Assembly (NCBI RefSeq): GCF_030915465.1
Contig: NZ_CP133267.1
Coordinates: forward strand, 4,143,001 to 4,207,000
DNA: 64,000 bases
Direction: 5' to 3'
Source of the DNA: Neobacillus sp. PS3-34
GTDB taxonomy: Bacteria > Bacillota > Bacilli > Bacillales > Cytobacillaceae
Shown: piece after piece, positions 1-9,472 of the stretch
Position numbering within the stretch: position 1 is the first letter of the stretch
Layout: every line of letters begins with the position of its first letter
The notes under the pieces: model-generated
The model's database searches: none
Told to the model about the DNA's origin: nothing
What the model saw: the letters and a program-made list of their open reading frames with translations, nothing else
Program-made: the position numbers and the translations under genes

Positions 1-1
1 C

Positions 2-382
2 AAATATATGGAAATAGAAAAATTCACACATGTCATGCATTTAGTTTCAGAAATATCAGGTGAATTAAAGAAAGGGTATTCCTCGTTGGATGCTCTTGCA
101 GCCTGCCTCCCTGCAGGCACGGTTTCAGGTGCACCAAAGGTGAGAGCGATGGAAATAATTAATCAAATGGAAAAAAGCAAAAGAGGAGTTTATTCAGGCG
201 CAATCGGATATCTTTCTGTGAGTGGGGACGCAGATTTTGCACTCGCTATCCGAACGATGATTATAAAGAGCGGGAATGCCTATATTCAAGCAGGTGCAGG
301 GATCGTCCATGATTCTAAACCGGAGAACGAGTATGAGGAAACGATGAATAAATTAAAGTCTTTTTTGGAGGGAAGCAAATGA
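2..382 (+). CDS. trpE: Anthranilate synthase component I (C-terminal part, cut by window edge)
   Basis: This is the C-terminal end of the chorismate-binding subunit, which with TrpG converts chorismate and glutamine to anthranilate. The visible ~126 residues carry the family signature AGTVSGAPKVRAMEII, then YSGAIGYLS, and a terminal block with IQAGAGIVHDSKPENEYEET, all typical of TrpE/PabB active-site strands. The reading frame is open to the left edge, so the start lies outside. Its stop overlaps the trpG start in an ATGA arrangement, which indicates translational coupling. PabB shares these motifs, but the following trp genes settle the identity. Confidence 0.95.
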   Translation, partial: KYMEIEKFTHVMHLVSEISGELKKGYSSLDALAACLPAGTVSGAPKVRAMEIINQMEKSKRGVYSGAIGYLSVSGDADFALAIRTMIIKSGNAYIQAGAGIVHDSKPENEYEETMNKLKSFLEGSK

Positions 383-990
383 TATTACTAATTGACAATT
401 TTGATTCGTTTACTTACAACCTTTATCAATTTTTGGGTGAATTGGGCGAAACAGTTCAGGTTTCGAGAAATAATCAAATAACAATTGAAGAGATAAAGAA
501 TTTAAATCCTTCAGCAATTATCCTTTCTCCAGGTCCTGGCAGGCGAGAAGACGCAGGCATATGCCTGGAAGCTGTTTCAAACTTCTATCAAACGGTTCCC
601 ATACTGGGGATTTGTCTCGGACATCAGACAATTGCTCATGCATTTGGTGGTGTTGTAAGCAATGCGAAAACGATTAAGCATGGGAAAACATCTCTTATTA
701 CACATAATGGCAGAAATTTATTTGCCTATTTAACCTCACCTCTGGAAGTCATGCGGTATCATTCTCTTTCGGTTCAAAGAAGAACACTTCCGCCTATGCT
801 GGAATGTATCGCAATTTCTATGGAGGATCAGGAAGTAATGGCCATCAGGCATCAGTACTATCCAGTCTATGGATTGCAGTTTCATCCCGAATCAATTGGA
901 ACCCCTTATGGGAAACAAATGATCTTAAACTTTTTAAAAGAAACGGAAAGGATGAGAAATGATGAAGAAATATTTGCTCCAGTTAGCTGA
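379..990 (+). CDS. trpG: Anthranilate synthase component II, glutamine amidotransferase
   Basis: This class I glutamine amidotransferase supplies ammonia to TrpE. At 203 residues it is a typical length. The nucleophile Cys79 lies in GICLGHQ, and the His169/Glu171 pair lies in FHPES. The oxyanion-loop motif SPGPG is at about 50-54. The gene sits inside the trp operon between trpE and trpD. B. subtilis instead uses a pabA gene elsewhere as the shared subunit, so this is the trpEGDCFBA layout of other bacilli. The last 32 bases overlap the trpD start. Confidence 0.95.
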   Translation: MILLIDNFDSFTYNLYQFLGELGETVQVSRNNQITIEEIKNLNPSAIILSPGPGRREDAGICLEAVSNFYQTVPILGICLGHQTIAHAFGGVVSNAKTIKHGKTSLITHNGRNLFAYLTSPLEVMRYHSLSVQRRTLPPMLECIAISMEDQEVMAIRHQYYPVYGLQFHPESIGTPYGKQMILNFLKETERMRNDEEIFAPVS

Positions 991-1986
991 ACAAAAATCG
1001 TTTTCAGAGGAAGAAATGCAAGAAGCCTTTAGCAGAGCCTTATATGAAGAAGTATCGGAAAGTGAAATAGCTGCTTTTTTAATGGGATTAAAAGCAAAGG
1101 GGGAAACAGTCGAAGAAATTACAGGAATCGTAAAGGCTTTAAAAGAACATGCCCGCCCTTTTGAGAATAATTTCCGGAATGTTCTTGATAATTGTGGTAC
1201 CGGTGGAGACGGTTCCTCAAGCTTCAATATCAGCACTACGTCAGCTTTTGTCCTTGCTGGTGCGGGAATTTCTATCGCCAAGCATGGGAATCGCAGCATT
1301 TCAAGTAAAACCGGAAGTGCTGATGTATTGGAGCATTTAGGTGTAAGACTGGATTTTTCCACAGAAGAGTCAGAAGAAAACCTTAAGGAAATAGGAATTA
1401 CCTTTTTATTCGCTCCGTATGTACATCCGAGGCTGAAAAAAATTATGGCCGTAAGAAGACAATTAAGGATTCCAACCATTTTTAACTTTATCGGCCCGTT
1501 AATTAATCCGGTTGACCTGGATTATCAAATGCTTGGAGTTTATCGAAGAGATCTTTTACCTGTTTTCGCTGAAGTATTAAGGAGTCTTGGAAGAAAAAGG
1601 CTACCGTTATAAACGGTTCGGGTTTTTTGGATGAGGCATCACTACAGGGAGAGAACCATCTTTCGATTTTGGAAAATGGAGAAATTTCGTCACTATCCTT
1701 TTTTCCGGAAGAAATGGGTCTTTCCTGCTACGATAATAGCTTTATTAAAGGCGGGGAAGCTGCTGAAAACGCTGATATATTGCTCAAGGTGCTAAATGGT
1801 GACAAAGGCGCCTACAGGGATACTGTTTTACTAAATGCGGGAATCGGAATTTTCACCGCGGAAAAAGCCACAACCATTAATGATGGAATACAAATAGCCA
1901 GGGAAAGTATTGATTCAGGTGCAGCAAATGAGAAATTACGTAGGCTTGTTGAAAAATCCTTGAAAAGGAAAAGGGAGGCAATCTAA
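959..1986 (+). CDS. trpD: Anthranilate phosphoribosyltransferase (one frameshift)
   Basis: TrpD transfers phosphoribose from PRPP to anthranilate. The N-terminal helical domain is followed by the PRPP-binding motif NCGTGGDGSSSFN and by KHGNRSISSKTGSADVLE. The frame breaks near 1599-1601, where the product runs into a false stop after RSLGRKR. One extra G there restores RKRATVINGSGFLDE and gives 342 residues, the usual size. The second part (from about 1602) contains DTVLLNAGIG, typical of the C-terminus. Start codons ATG-ATG lie within the end of trpG. The single-base loss is in a short GG run, so a sequence error is more likely than inactivation. Confidence 0.9.
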
Positions 1987-2766
1987 ATGGAAACTATCTT
2001 AGATCGTATTTTAAAAGAAAAAAAACAAGAGATTGCAAAATTAAAAGGAATAGAGAATCAGGGTACTACCTTTCCTAAAAGATCACTTATTGAGAAATTG
2101 AAAACTGCTGACGAACTGGCTGTCATCGCGGAATTCAAACGTGCCTCTCCATCTAAGGGGTTGATTAATTCGGAGGCAAACCCGGTGGGGCAGGGAAGAA
2201 TTTATGAATCCTGCGGTGCATCTGCTATATCAGTCTTAACTGATCAGAATTTTTTTAAGGGCTCTTTTGAGGACTTGAAGGCAATAAGGGAAGAAATTAA
2301 AATCCCCATCCTGTGTAAGGATTTTATAATTGATAAGGTTCAAATCGATTTTGCATCAAGCTACGGTGCAGACCTGGTCCTGTTGATTGCGGCTGCATTA
2401 AATGAAGCAGAATTAAAGGAGCTTTATCAGCACGCAACTCTTCTTGGCCTTGAAGTACTTGTTGAGGTTCATAATGAGAAGGAGCTTGAAAAAGCGTTGA
2501 AAATAGGCTCGCGCCTGATTGGTATTAATAACAGAGATTTAAGAGATTTTCAAGTATCCCTTGAGACCACACAGAAACTTGCCGGACAGGCAAAATCTGC
2601 CGGTGCATTCCTGATAAGTGAGAGCGGAATTTTCTCAAGCAATGATGCGGAAATTGTCAGGGATGCTGGTGCAAATGGCATTCTGGTTGGGGAAGCCCTG
2701 ATGAGAAGTGGTAATTTAGAGAAAATTATTCAAGAACTTCGGTTACCGCTAGTAAAGGCGGTGTAG
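1987..2766 (+). CDS. trpC: Indole-3-glycerol phosphate synthase
   Basis: TrpC cyclises carboxyphenylaminodeoxyribulose phosphate to indole-glycerol phosphate. It is a single TIM-barrel protein of 259 residues. Family motifs are EFKRASPSKG near residue 50, ILCKDFIID near 108 (catalytic Lys), IGINNRDLRDF near 180 and ISESGIF near 213. It is not fused to TrpF, unlike the E. coli enzyme. The ATG follows directly after the trpD stop, and trpF starts two bases after its own stop. Confidence 0.96.
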   Translation: METILDRILKEKKQEIAKLKGIENQGTTFPKRSLIEKLKTADELAVIAEFKRASPSKGLINSEANPVGQGRIYESCGASAISVLTDQNFFKGSFEDLKAIREEIKIPILCKDFIIDKVQIDFASSYGADLVLLIAAALNEAELKELYQHATLLGLEVLVEVHNEKELEKALKIGSRLIGINNRDLRDFQVSLETTQKLAGQAKSAGAFLISESGIFSSNDAEIVRDAGANGILVGEALMRSGNLEKIIQELRLPLVKAV

Positions 2767-2768
2767 GA

Positions 2769-3395
2769 TTGAAAGTAAAAATTTGCGGAATTACTGATTT
2801 ACAGTCAGCCTTAGCTGCAGTCCAATTGGGTGCAGATGCAATAGGGTTTGTATTCGCTGAAAGCAAAAGAAAAATTGATATGAAGGCTGCAAAAGAAATT
2901 GCTGAGAAATTGCCTGAGTCAGTAATGAAGGTCGGTGTTTTCGTAAATGAGACAAAAAAAAGGATCGAACAGATTGCTTCCTTTACAGGACTCAGCCATA
3001 TCCAGCTGCATGGAGAGGAAACACCAGAATTTTGCAGAAGTATCGGTTATCCAGTAATTAAAGCCATAAGTGTACAAACGGAAAATGAGCTAAGTAATCT
3101 TCAGGATTACCCTTCAGAGTTTATTTTGCTTGATAGGCGAAAGGGAAAATACAACGGTGGAAATGGTACATCTTTTAAGTGGCAAGAAATTAAAACTGAA
3201 GAGTTAGATGGAAAGAAGATCATTCTCGCCGGTGGATTGGATTCAGACAATGTTTTAGAAGCTATCAAACTGATAAAACCATATATGGTGGACGTTAGCA
3301 GCGGTGTTGAAACGGATGGAAAAAAGGATGTAAAGAAGATAGAAAAATTTATCGAACATGCTAAAGGAAAAATAACAAGGGGGATTTTAAAATGA
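2769..3395 (+). CDS. trpF: Phosphoribosylanthranilate isomerase
   Basis: TrpF performs the Amadori rearrangement that feeds TrpC. The 208-residue barrel begins KVKICGI, whose Cys is the conserved general base. It contains [16 protein letters not shown], the LHGEE motif, [17 protein letters not shown] (catalytic Asp) and VDVSSGVE near the C-terminus. The start codon is TTG, two bases after trpC, with a ribosome site in the trpC tail. The end overlaps the trpB ATG by four bases. Confidence 0.95.
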   Translation: MKVKICGITDLQSALAAVQLGADAIGFVFAESKRKIDMKAAKEIAEKLPESVMKVGVFVNETKKRIEQIASFTGLSHIQLHGEETPEFCRSIGYPVIKAISVQTENELSNLQDYPSEFILLDRRKGKYNGGNGTSFKWQEIKTEELDGKKIILAGGLDSDNVLEAIKLIKPYMVDVSSGVETDGKKDVKKIEKFIEHAKGKITRGILK

Positions 3396-4597
3396 CATTA
3401 TATAACCTGCCAGATGAAAAAGGGCATTTTGGGCTATTCGGAGGAAGATTCATTCCTGAAACACTTGTACAGCCAGTTTTGAAATTAGAAGAAGAGTACA
3501 AAAAGGCAAAGGAGGATCATGAATTTCAGGCTGAGGTCCAGAGGCTGCTTGAAGAATATGTTGGGCGAGAAACACCGCTGTTTTTAGCTGAAAACCTGAC
3601 AAGGCATGCGGGAGGCGCAAAAATTCATTTAAAAAGAGAAGATTTGAATCATACAGGTGCACACAAGATAAACAATACGATTGGGCAAGCCCTCCTTGCT
3701 GTGAGAATGGGAAAAAGGAAAATCGTTGCAGAGACAGGAGCAGGCCAGCATGGAGTTGCAACAGCCACGGTTTGTGCATTGCTGAAGCTTGATTGCATCA
3801 TTTTTATGGGAGAAGAGGATATAAACCGGCAGGCACTAAACGTATTCCGAATGGAACTGCTTGGGGCAAAAATAGTTAGCGTAACATCAGGAAGTGCAAC
3901 ACTGAAGGATGCTGTGAACGAGGCATTAAGATATTGGGTTGCAAATGCGGATGACACACATTATTTGTTAGGCTCTGTAATGGGACCTCATCCATTTCCT
4001 ATGATGGTAAGGGATTTTCAAAGTATTATCGGAAAAGAAACAAAAGATCAGATTCTTGTCAGGGAAGGCAAACTTCCTGAGGCAATTGTTGCCTGTATAG
4101 GGGGAGGAAGCAATGCAATGGGAATGTTTTACCCTTTTATTGAAGATAAGGAAGTTAAATTATTTGGTATTGAAGCAGCTGGAAAGGGAATCAATACCCC
4201 CTTCCATGCTGCATCTCTGACGAGTGGAAGGCCTGGCGTTTTGCATGGCTCTTTGATGTATCTTCTACAAAGTGATGATGGGCAAATACAGGAAGCGCAC
4301 TCCATATCTGCAGGCCTGGACTACCCAGGTGTCGGACCAGAGCACAGTTATTTAAAAGAAAGCGGCAGGGTGGAGTATCATTCGATTACAGACATGGAGG
4401 CGCTGGATGCCTTCCAACTATTGGCACAGCTTGAAGGGATTATCCCTGCTCTCGAAAGTGCTCATGCAGTTGCATTTGCTTTAAAGCTAGCAGCTCAAAT
4501 GGATGAAAAAGAATCGATTGTCATTTGTTTATCCGGAAGAGGAGATAAAGATGTGGATTCCGTAAGAAACAGATTGAAGGGGATGAATAATCAATGA
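3392..4597 (+). CDS. trpB: Tryptophan synthase beta subunit
   Basis: The beta subunit condenses indole with L-serine using pyridoxal phosphate. Lys92 in [10 protein letters not shown] is the PLP Schiff-base lysine, and GGGSNAMG forms the phosphate-binding loop. The N-terminal [12 protein letters not shown] and C-terminal CLSGRGDKD are invariant TrpB1 blocks. The 401-residue length is normal. It overlaps both trpF and trpA by four bases, indicating coupled translation, and works as an alpha2beta2 complex with TrpA. Confidence 0.97.
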   Translation: MTLYNLPDEKGHFGLFGGRFIPETLVQPVLKLEEEYKKAKEDHEFQAEVQRLLEEYVGRETPLFLAENLTRHAGGAKIHLKREDLNHTGAHKINNTIGQALLAVRMGKRKIVAETGAGQHGVATATVCALLKLDCIIFMGEEDINRQALNVFRMELLGAKIVSVTSGSATLKDAVNEALRYWVANADDTHYLLGSVMGPHPFPMMVRDFQSIIGKETKDQILVREGKLPEAIVACIGGGSNAMGMFYPFIEDKEVKLFGIEAAGKGINTPFHAASLTSGRPGVLHGSLMYLLQSDDGQIQEAHSISAGLDYPGVGPEHSYLKESGRVEYHSITDMEALDAFQLLAQLEGIIPALESAHAVAFALKLAAQMDEKESIVICLSGRGDKDVDSVRNRLKGMNNQ

Positions 4598-5379
4598 ACC
4601 GAATTGAAAAAACATTTATAGAACTAAAAGAAAAAAACAGAAAAGCATTTGTTCCTTACCTAATGGCAGGTGATGGCGGTTTAGGCAGCTTGAATGAAAG
4701 GCTGTTAATTCTTGAAAATTTGGGTGCGGCTGCAATAGAGGTGGGTATTCCTTTTTCTGATCCAGTCGCGGATGGACCGGTTATACAACAGGCAGGAATA
4801 AGATCACTTAAAAATGGAACAAGCTTGAGAACCGTCATAGATGAAATAAAAAAAGCAAGGACCAAGATTTCTGTTCCTCTGTTATTGATGACCTATTTAA
4901 ATCCGGTATTTTCATATGGAATTGAGCAATTTGTAAATGACATACAGGAGGCAGGCATCGATGGATGTATTATTCCTGATCTGCCGATTGAGGAAGAAGA
5001 TCTGATTGTTCCATTTCTGAATGAAGTGAATATTGAATTGATTAGGCTTGTTACTATGTCTACACCGTTAGAACGAATTTCAATGATTTCTAAACTGGGG
5101 AAAGGATTTTTATATACCGTAACCGTTAAAGGAATTACGGGTGAAAGGAAGGAATATGGAATTGAATTGAAAAGCTTCTTGAAAACTGTTAACGAGATTA
5201 GTTCTATTCCTGTCCTCGCAGGCTTCGGAATATCAAATGAGGAACAAATTAAGGAGCTATCATCCTATTGTGATGGTGTAGTGGTGGGCAGTAAAATTGT
5301 TGAGTTATTTGAGAAAAATGATTTGGAGGCAATGAAGAGATTAATTTCTGTATTACAGGAAGATCTATCCATAAGTTGA
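4594..5379 (+). CDS. trpA: Tryptophan synthase alpha subunit
   Basis: The alpha subunit cleaves indole-3-glycerol phosphate to indole, which is channelled to TrpB. The 261-residue protein has the catalytic pair Glu49 (in [12 protein letters not shown]) and Asp60 (in VADGP), at the same positions as the classical enteric enzymes. The C-terminal phosphate-binding motif GFGIS is present. It is the last gene of the operon and is followed by a strong terminator. No his, tyr or aro genes follow, unlike the B. subtilis supraoperon. Confidence 0.96.
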   Translation: MNRIEKTFIELKEKNRKAFVPYLMAGDGGLGSLNERLLILENLGAAAIEVGIPFSDPVADGPVIQQAGIRSLKNGTSLRTVIDEIKKARTKISVPLLLMTYLNPVFSYGIEQFVNDIQEAGIDGCIIPDLPIEEEDLIVPFLNEVNIELIRLVTMSTPLERISMISKLGKGFLYTVTVKGITGERKEYGIELKSFLKTVNEISSIPVLAGFGISNEEQIKELSSYCDGVVVGSKIVELFEKNDLEAMKRLISVLQEDLSIS

Positions 5380-5390
5380 TTTCCATTTGG

Positions 5391-5417
5391 AACTGCCCTT
5401 GACTTGGGCAGTTTTTT
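5391..5417 (+). terminator. Rho-independent terminator after trpA
   Basis: An eight-base-pair stem (AACTGCCC with GGGCAGTT) and a seven-base loop are followed by a run of six T. It closes the trp operon. Confidence 0.88.
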
Positions 5418-5550
5418 GTTTAGCTTTAACTTGGTGTGTCTAAACTCCTAATAATAGTAAGTAAGTGGATGAATGTTTTCAAGATAGTGTTTTTCCTATA
5501 AAATGAAAAGAGTAAATTAATAAAATCAAGCTTTAAGGAGCTAGTTTAAA

Positions 5551-6620
5551 TTGCGAGAAATAACAGTAGAAGAACTATTAAATAAAAATAATCCAGTAAT
5601 CATTGATGTGCGTTCTCCCATTGAATATAAAGACGGTGCGATTCCTGGATCGATCAATATCCCACTATTTACAGATGATGAACGAGTGGAAATTGGGATT
5701 ATTTACAAAAATGAAGGGCAGGGTGCTGCGAAATGGCGTGCAATGGAATTGGTTTCACCAAAACTTCCATCGCTTCTCAAGGAGATAAAGAAAACTGCCA
5801 AGGATGAAATCCCCGTCATTCACTGCTGGCGTGGGGGGAATCGAAGTAAAGCCGTCACTGCCTTCCTCGAGTTTTCCGGTTTAAATGCCAAACGTCTGGT
5901 CGGAGGGTATAAGGCGTATCGCCAAGGTATCCTAAAGGAGATTCCGGAACTGCTTCCTGATCGGGCTGTCGTCCTACACGGTTTAACCGGAGTAGGAAAG
6001 ACAGAAGTTCTAAAAATATTGGAAGATAAGGGATATCCAGTATTGGATCTTGAAGGGATGGCTGGCCACAGAGGTTCCATTTTTGGTACCATCGGGCTGG
6101 GAGAGGCCACAATCAAAAAACGTTTGATTCCCTTTTATTTAAGCGGCTACAGGAACTAAAAGGCACCTCTTATTTCATCATGGAAGCAGAAAGCAAGCGG
6201 ATTGGCAAGGCCGCACAGCCAGATGAATTAATGGAAAAAAAGCGGACTGGAATACATATTTATTTATCCACTTCACTGGAAGAAAGAATAAAGCATATAG
6301 CCAATGAGTATATTGAACCTTTTGAAGGTGAAAGCTGGTATCACGAAAAAATTGAAGCTGGAATGGAAAAGGTATTTAGAAGGCTAAAAGGAGAAGATTT
6401 AAAGTCAGCTTTAAGAGAATCACTCGAACAAAGGAAATATGAAGATTTGATTGAAACCTTGCTTAAAGATTATTATGACCCTAGATATGACCATAAACTC
6501 CAGGAATATGAAGGTGAATTCTTCGATGTTTTTTCATTAAGCCATGAAGAAGCCGCTGAAAAAGTTACATTATTATTGGGAAAACAATCATTGCATCCTT
6601 ATCAGCTTGCAGAAAAATGA
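5551..6620 (+). CDS. mnmH: tRNA 2-selenouridine synthase (one frameshift)
   Basis: MnmH (SelU/YbbB) uses selenophosphate to convert 2-thiouridine at the tRNA wobble base to 2-selenouridine, via geranylated intermediates. The N-terminal rhodanese domain has its cysteine at residue 92 (HCWRGGNRSK). A P-loop, GLTGVGKT, follows at about 144-151, then LDLEGMAGHRGSIFG. The frame is lost near 6104-6107. One added G in AGGCC restores NQKTFDSLLFKRLQELKGTSYFIMEAESKRIG and a 356-residue protein. The start is TTG after TAAGGAG. The gene implies that the host makes selenophosphate (SelD, not in window), in agreement with the Sec-type fdhF at 50.6 kb. Confidence 0.88.
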
Positions 6621-6698
6621 TTTCTAATGGAATTTTAATGATGTTCTCATGAGCTTTTCCCTAAATCTCGTTACGATTTGATTGTATAAATAAATTTT

Positions 6699-6837
6699 TG
6701 GAGAACTTCCATGTCAGTTATCGATAACTTAATTCATTATTGCTCAGGCACGATTTGTGTTGCTGCTGTAAAATCTGTCTAACCAATAATGAAGGTTCTC
6801 CCTTTTTCCACATGTCTTATGACATGTGTTTTTTTTT
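6699..6837 (+). ncRNA. Candidate structured noncoding RNA ending in a terminator
   Basis: The ~380-base gap after mnmH has no convincing gene until 6999. Within it, GGAGAAC (6700-6706) can pair with GTTCTCC (6795-6801), extended by an adjacent TTC/GAA helix. The enclosed segment holds a self-complementary hairpin at 6716-6729. Right after the closing stem comes an 8-bp terminator hairpin with nine T. This fits a short independent transcript or a leader, but I do not recognise an Rfam family, so this is inference from base pairing only. Confidence 0.4.
6809..6837 (+). terminator. Strong rho-independent terminator
   Basis: CACATGTC pairs with GACATGTG around a TTAT loop and is followed by nine T. 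No protein gene ends nearby on this strand (mnmH stops ~190 bases upstream), which suggests that it ends a small RNA. Confidence 0.85.
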
Positions 6838-6998
6838 AATACTTCTCAGTGAATTCTCATTTTACTTTCATCATTGTTTAAAGATTTGCCGGTATGATAA
6901 AGAACAATCTATCTATAAAAACATTTGATTTTATCCCAATTATTTTCTGACTGAACATTTTTTGGAGTTGAATGGTTCACTCAAAAGGAGGAAGGAAA

Positions 6999-7127
6999 AT
7001 GATGTGGATTCGAATTATTCCAATTGTTTTTTTTGCGATTACGGCATTTTCTTTAATGTCATTTCAATCAGTAGAAATTTTACATGCCTTCTTTGATTTT
7101 ATTCATGATAAACATAAGTTAAAATAA
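6999..7127 (+). CDS. Small membrane protein, 42 residues, unknown function
   Basis: A 42-codon frame begins ATG-ATG seven bases after an excellent AAGGAGGAAG ribosome site. The product has one hydrophobic segment (IIPIVFFAITAFSLMSF, about residues 6-22), then an amphipathic stretch and a charged end DKHKLK. I do not recognise a family. It lies 40 bases upstream of the response-regulator gene and may share its transcript. The good ribosome site is the main evidence that it is real. Confidence 0.6.
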   Translation: MMWIRIIPIVFFAITAFSLMSFQSVEILHAFFDFIHDKHKLK

Positions 7128-7167
7128 GTAAAAGGACCATCATGTCAAAAGACGAGAGTGAAATTTG

Positions 7168-7845
7168 ATGACAAAAATTTTAATTATAGAAGACGAAAAA
7201 AACCTTGCAAGATTCGTTGAACTTGAATTGCAATATGAAGGATATGAAACTAAGGTTTGTCCAGATGGGAGAAGTGGGTTAGATTCTGCTATTGCCGAAG
7301 AATGGGATGCCGTACTCCTTGATTTGATGCTGCCAGAGTTAAACGGCCTGGAGGTATGCAGACGAATACGGCAGATAAAAAAAACACTCCCCATTATCAT
7401 GCTGACTGCCAGGGATAATGTGCTCGACCGTGTATCCGGTCTTGACAGCGGAGCAGACGATTATATCATTAAGCCATTTGCCATTGAAGAATTGCTTGCA
7501 CGACTGCGTTCCATTTTCAGGAGAATGGAACGGCTATCTTCGGATGATTTAACAGTGCTTGCTTTTAAGGAACTAACGATAGAACTGGAATCATGTATAG
7601 TTAAAAAGGGTGAGCGAGTCATCGCGCTGACTAAAAGAGAATTTGATTTACTGGTGGTTTTTATGAGCAATATAAATATTGTCCTGACCAGAGAAGTGCT
7701 CCTCGATAAGGTTTGGGGATACAATACAGGTGTTGAAACAAATGTTGTGGACGTTTATGTCCGTTATTTGCGAAATAAGATCGATGAACAAAATGAAACG
7801 AGTTATATCCAAACCGTACGCGGAACTGGATATGTGATGAGATAA
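7168..7845 (+). CDS. OmpR-family response regulator (ArlR/YkoG-like)
   Basis: This is a DNA-binding response regulator of ~225 residues. The receiver domain has the acidic pair in IIEDEKNLARF, phospho-acceptor Asp52 in LLDLMLPELNG, and the switch Lys in DYIIKPF. The C-terminal winged helix has KREFDLLVVFM and ends in YIQTVRGTGYVMR. ATG is preferred over an in-frame TTG one codon upstream because of spacing from a GAGAG site. The stop overlaps the kinase start by one base (TAATG). Resemblance to ArlR/YkoG comes from recalled sequence, so no symbol is given. Confidence 0.9.
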   Translation: MTKILIIEDEKNLARFVELELQYEGYETKVCPDGRSGLDSAIAEEWDAVLLDLMLPELNGLEVCRRIRQIKKTLPIIMLTARDNVLDRVSGLDSGADDYIIKPFAIEELLARLRSIFRRMERLSSDDLTVLAFKELTIELESCIVKKGERVIALTKREFDLLVVFMSNINIVLTREVLLDKVWGYNTGVETNVVDVYVRYLRNKIDEQNETSYIQTVRGTGYVMR

Positions 7846-9242
7846 TGGGTAGGGCTGGCTCATTTATTCACAAATTTTCCTGGCGTTCAAAACTGATGTT
7901 TAGCGGTTCCGCTGCTATTTTTTTCATTTTTTTCCTTTTTAACTTCCTGGAATATCATATGGTGTCCAATTGGATGTTAAAACGTGAAGAAACAATCGTA
8001 CACAGAACACTTTCCGAAATTACTACTTTTTATAAAGAAAAAGATAATCGACTAACCGAAAATTATATTGAGAAAAATGATGATCTGCTTAAAAAACTTA
8101 ACGACAAAAATCAGCTGATACGAGTTTACGACAAAAAGGGCAAGATTATTGTATCAGATAAAAATGGAGACTTTCCTACTTTAGAGCCTGTATCCGCAAG
8201 TATTAAAACAGTGGATCATATTAAATCGGAAGATAATGAAACGATTGTGGCAAGATCGCCGATTAATAGTTCTAATTTTAAAGGCACGATTGAAATTGTG
8301 AGAGAATTAACCTCCTATAATAAAATGATGGGCCATCTGTTCATGTTAATGACCAGTTTTGGTACCGCCGCGATATTATTAAGTGCTTTGAGTGGATATG
8401 TCCTTGCCAGACAGTTTTTAAAGCCTATAAGAGATTTAGCATTTGCGATGAAAAAAATTAAGAAAAATGGTTTTCAGGAAAGAATGGCTATTAGTGGAGG
8501 CAGAGATGAACTTTCAGATTTATCGAATCTCTTTAATGAGATGATGGATGAAATTGAACATTCATTTAAGCAGCAGAAACAGTTTATCGAAGACGCTTCT
8601 CACGAGCTAAGAACGCCCATCTCGATTCTTGAAGGTCATGTGTCATTGTTGAATCGCTGGGGGAAGAAGGATGAGGCAATTCTTGAAGAGTCCCTTGCAG
8701 CATCCCTCCAGGAGTTATCGAGATTAAAAAAGCTTGTCGTTGACTTGCTGGAGTTAACCAGGGCAGAAAACACTCGGATGATTACTCAGATTGAAAAAGT
8801 AGATATTGAATTGGTGATTCGCCAGGTGATTAAAAATTTTGAAGTTCTGCGGGATGATTTTGAATTCTTTTTAGACATAAAGGGACCGTTGGAGGCTATT
8901 TGGATTTCACCTGAGCATCTGCAGCAAATTTTAATTATCTTGGTAGACAACTCGATAAAATACTCACATATTGATAAAAAAATTCTTGTTTCTGCACAAC
9001 AAGACAGTAATTCCATATGTCTGGCCGTTAAAGATAATGGAATTGGAATTCCTCCAGAACATGTTTCTAAAGTGTTTAACCGCTTTTATCGTATTGACAA
9101 AGCCAGAAGCAGGGAAAGTGGAGGGACTGGATTGGGGCTGTCCATTGCGAAGAGATTAGTCGAAAAGTATAATGGCCATATTTTCATTGACAGCCAAGAA
9201 GGTTCTGGAACGATCGTGACCATCTATCTTCCAATTAAATAA
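7845..9242 (+). CDS. Sensor histidine kinase (ArlS/YkoH-like)
   Basis: This membrane histidine kinase of 465 residues is the partner of the preceding regulator. Transmembrane helices at about 17-38 and 162-185 flank an extracytoplasmic sensor of ~120 residues. A HAMP segment (FLKPIRDLAFAMKKI) follows, then the HisKA box with phospho-accepting His253 in EDASHELRTPISILEGH. The ATPase domain has N (VDNSIKYSH), G1 (DNGIGIP) and G2 (GGTGLGLSIAKRL) boxes. The LLNRWGKKDEAILEESL stretch strongly recalls ArlS. The signal sensed cannot be read from the sequence. Confidence 0.9.
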   Translation: MGRAGSFIHKFSWRSKLMFSGSAAIFFIFFLFNFLEYHMVSNWMLKREETIVHRTLSEITTFYKEKDNRLTENYIEKNDDLLKKLNDKNQLIRVYDKKGKIIVSDKNGDFPTLEPVSASIKTVDHIKSEDNETIVARSPINSSNFKGTIEIVRELTSYNKMMGHLFMLMTSFGTAAILLSALSGYVLARQFLKPIRDLAFAMKKIKKNGFQERMAISGGRDELSDLSNLFNEMMDEIEHSFKQQKQFIEDASHELRTPISILEGHVSLLNRWGKKDEAILEESLAASLQELSRLKKLVVDLLELTRAENTRMITQIEKVDIELVIRQVIKNFEVLRDDFEFFLDIKGPLEAIWISPEHLQQILIILVDNSIKYSHIDKKILVSAQQDSNSICLAVKDNGIGIPPEHVSKVFNRFYRIDKARSRESGGTGLGLSIAKRLVEKYNGHIFIDSQEGSGTIVTIYLPIK

Positions 9243-9254
9243 TGACACTAATTT

Positions 9255-9276
9255 GCCGGTAACTGCCGGCTTTTTT
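9255..9276 (+). terminator. Terminator after the two-component operon
   Basis: GCCGG pairs with CCGGC around a six-base loop, followed by six T, just after the kinase stop. Confidence 0.75.
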
Positions 9277-9472
9277 CTTTGCTTAGGAAATTAGAATTTA
9301 ATACCTAGTGAATAACCCCCAACAAATCAGCTTGAACATTTTAATATTTTAAACATACTTATCGAGAAAAAAACTAAAAATATAAAGATTTAAGTCAGAG
9401 TTTTGTTACTTTTTTGACTGAAAGGGTAATAGTATTAAGGCTGATATTATACATATTGAAGGGGTGATTGAT

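Noticed and set aside
934..1479. Minus-strand frame of 181 codons over trpG/trpD
   Set aside because: It lies opposite conserved trp coding sequence, has no ribosome site and shows no recognisable protein.
6740..6928. 62-codon frame after mnmH
   Set aside because: It runs through a terminator hairpin and T-run, and has no ribosome site.
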